Shown here one piece after another: positions 5,839-5,968 of a stretch of DNA of 5,968 nt. The stretch's first letter is position 1; each line of letters begins with the position of its first letter. Under the pieces are notes generated by a model, which was given only the letters and a program-made list of their open reading frames with translations, did no database searches and was not told the origin of the DNA. The DNA is from Pseudomonadota bacterium. GTDB taxonomy: Bacteria > Myxococcota > Bradymonadia > UBA4248. The DNA lies in the NCBI GenBank assembly GCA_017613855.1, contig JAGACY010000120.1:1-5968 (forward strand), written 5' to 3'. Both the position numbers and the translations under genes were made by a program.

Positions 5839-5968
5839 GATATGTAGTGACCGTTGTCAAGCCCTGCTTTCCCTTTGTTTCGTTTATTAAACAGTCATAC
5901 TATGGTAAATTCCTTCTGAGAGCATTGAATGAACTTTGGTTTTATCAGTTTCCGACATTTGGCCATTC

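Larger units (their letters stand above)
5670..5968. other. Right-end gene-poor stretch (299 bases)
   Basis: I find no supported gene here. It holds the leader and ribosome site of the lipoprotein gene, a candidate promoter, and an imperfect hairpin. At the right edge two minus-strand frames are open from the edge for under 30 codons (one ends at TAA 5886-5888), and one plus-strand frame starts ATG 5929-5931 (MNFGFISFRHLAI) and runs out of the window. Any of these could be a gene end or start, but the pieces are too short to judge. Confidence 0.5.

Noticed and set aside
5846..5867. TTGACA on the minus strand at 5859-5854 as a promoter -35 for the lipoprotein operon
   Set aside because: At 16-18 bases downstream there is no -10-like hexamer (GAGACG region); the nearest TA-rich word is only 8-12 bases away.
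5929..5968. Plus-strand ATG frame MNFGFISFRHLAI running off the right edge as a divergent gene
   Set aside because: Only 13 codons visible, weak ribosome site, no recognisable family; competing minus-strand frames are also open at this edge.

Overview
The window holds the 3' end of one gene on the plus strand, three complete genes on the minus strand, and a gene-poor right end. The large protein carries five eight-cysteine repeats of the 'HCGxCxxxC...CxxGxC' type. I associate these with surface proteins of Myxococcota and related former Deltaproteobacteria. Two lipoprotein signal peptides and one likely outer-membrane barrel show a diderm cell. The moderate base composition and the Rpn-type nuclease gene would suit a host- or gut-associated member of such a lineage, but that is inference from no more than this window.

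Layout. Bases 1-408 (+) are the C-terminal 135 codons of an Rpn/PD-(D/E)XK 'transposase'-type protein, cut by the window edge. It converges tail to tail, with 15 bases between, on a 1148-residue gene (424-3870, -) for an exported lipoprotein. That protein runs, in order: lipobox, five Cys-rich repeats, then a GH36-like (clan GH-D) glycoside hydrolase with a jelly-roll, CBM-like module apparently inserted in its N-terminal beta-sandwich. A 164-base gap with inverted repeats separates it from a 247-residue predicted outer-membrane beta-barrel protein (4035-4778, -). Only 21 bases further upstream lies a 289-residue lipoprotein (4800-5669, -) built on five CC...C...C cysteine modules. Bases 5670-5968 contain a candidate promoter and an imperfect hairpin but no gene I can support.

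How the genes may work together. The lipoprotein and barrel genes are spaced like an operon. The glycosidase may be read from the same transcript or from its own promoter in the 164-base gap. A plausible picture is a small cell-surface set: a lipid-anchored glycosidase displayed on a disulfide-rich stalk, a barrel protein, and a second disulfide-rich surface lipoprotein. Substrate and partnership are not shown by the sequence. The most noteworthy points are the altered active-site motifs of the GH36-like enzyme (WDYGWW in place of DDGW, RSD in place of KWD), its unusual domain arrangement, and the regular cysteine pattern of the small lipoprotein. I saw no defence system, CRISPR array, RNA gene or insertion-sequence end.
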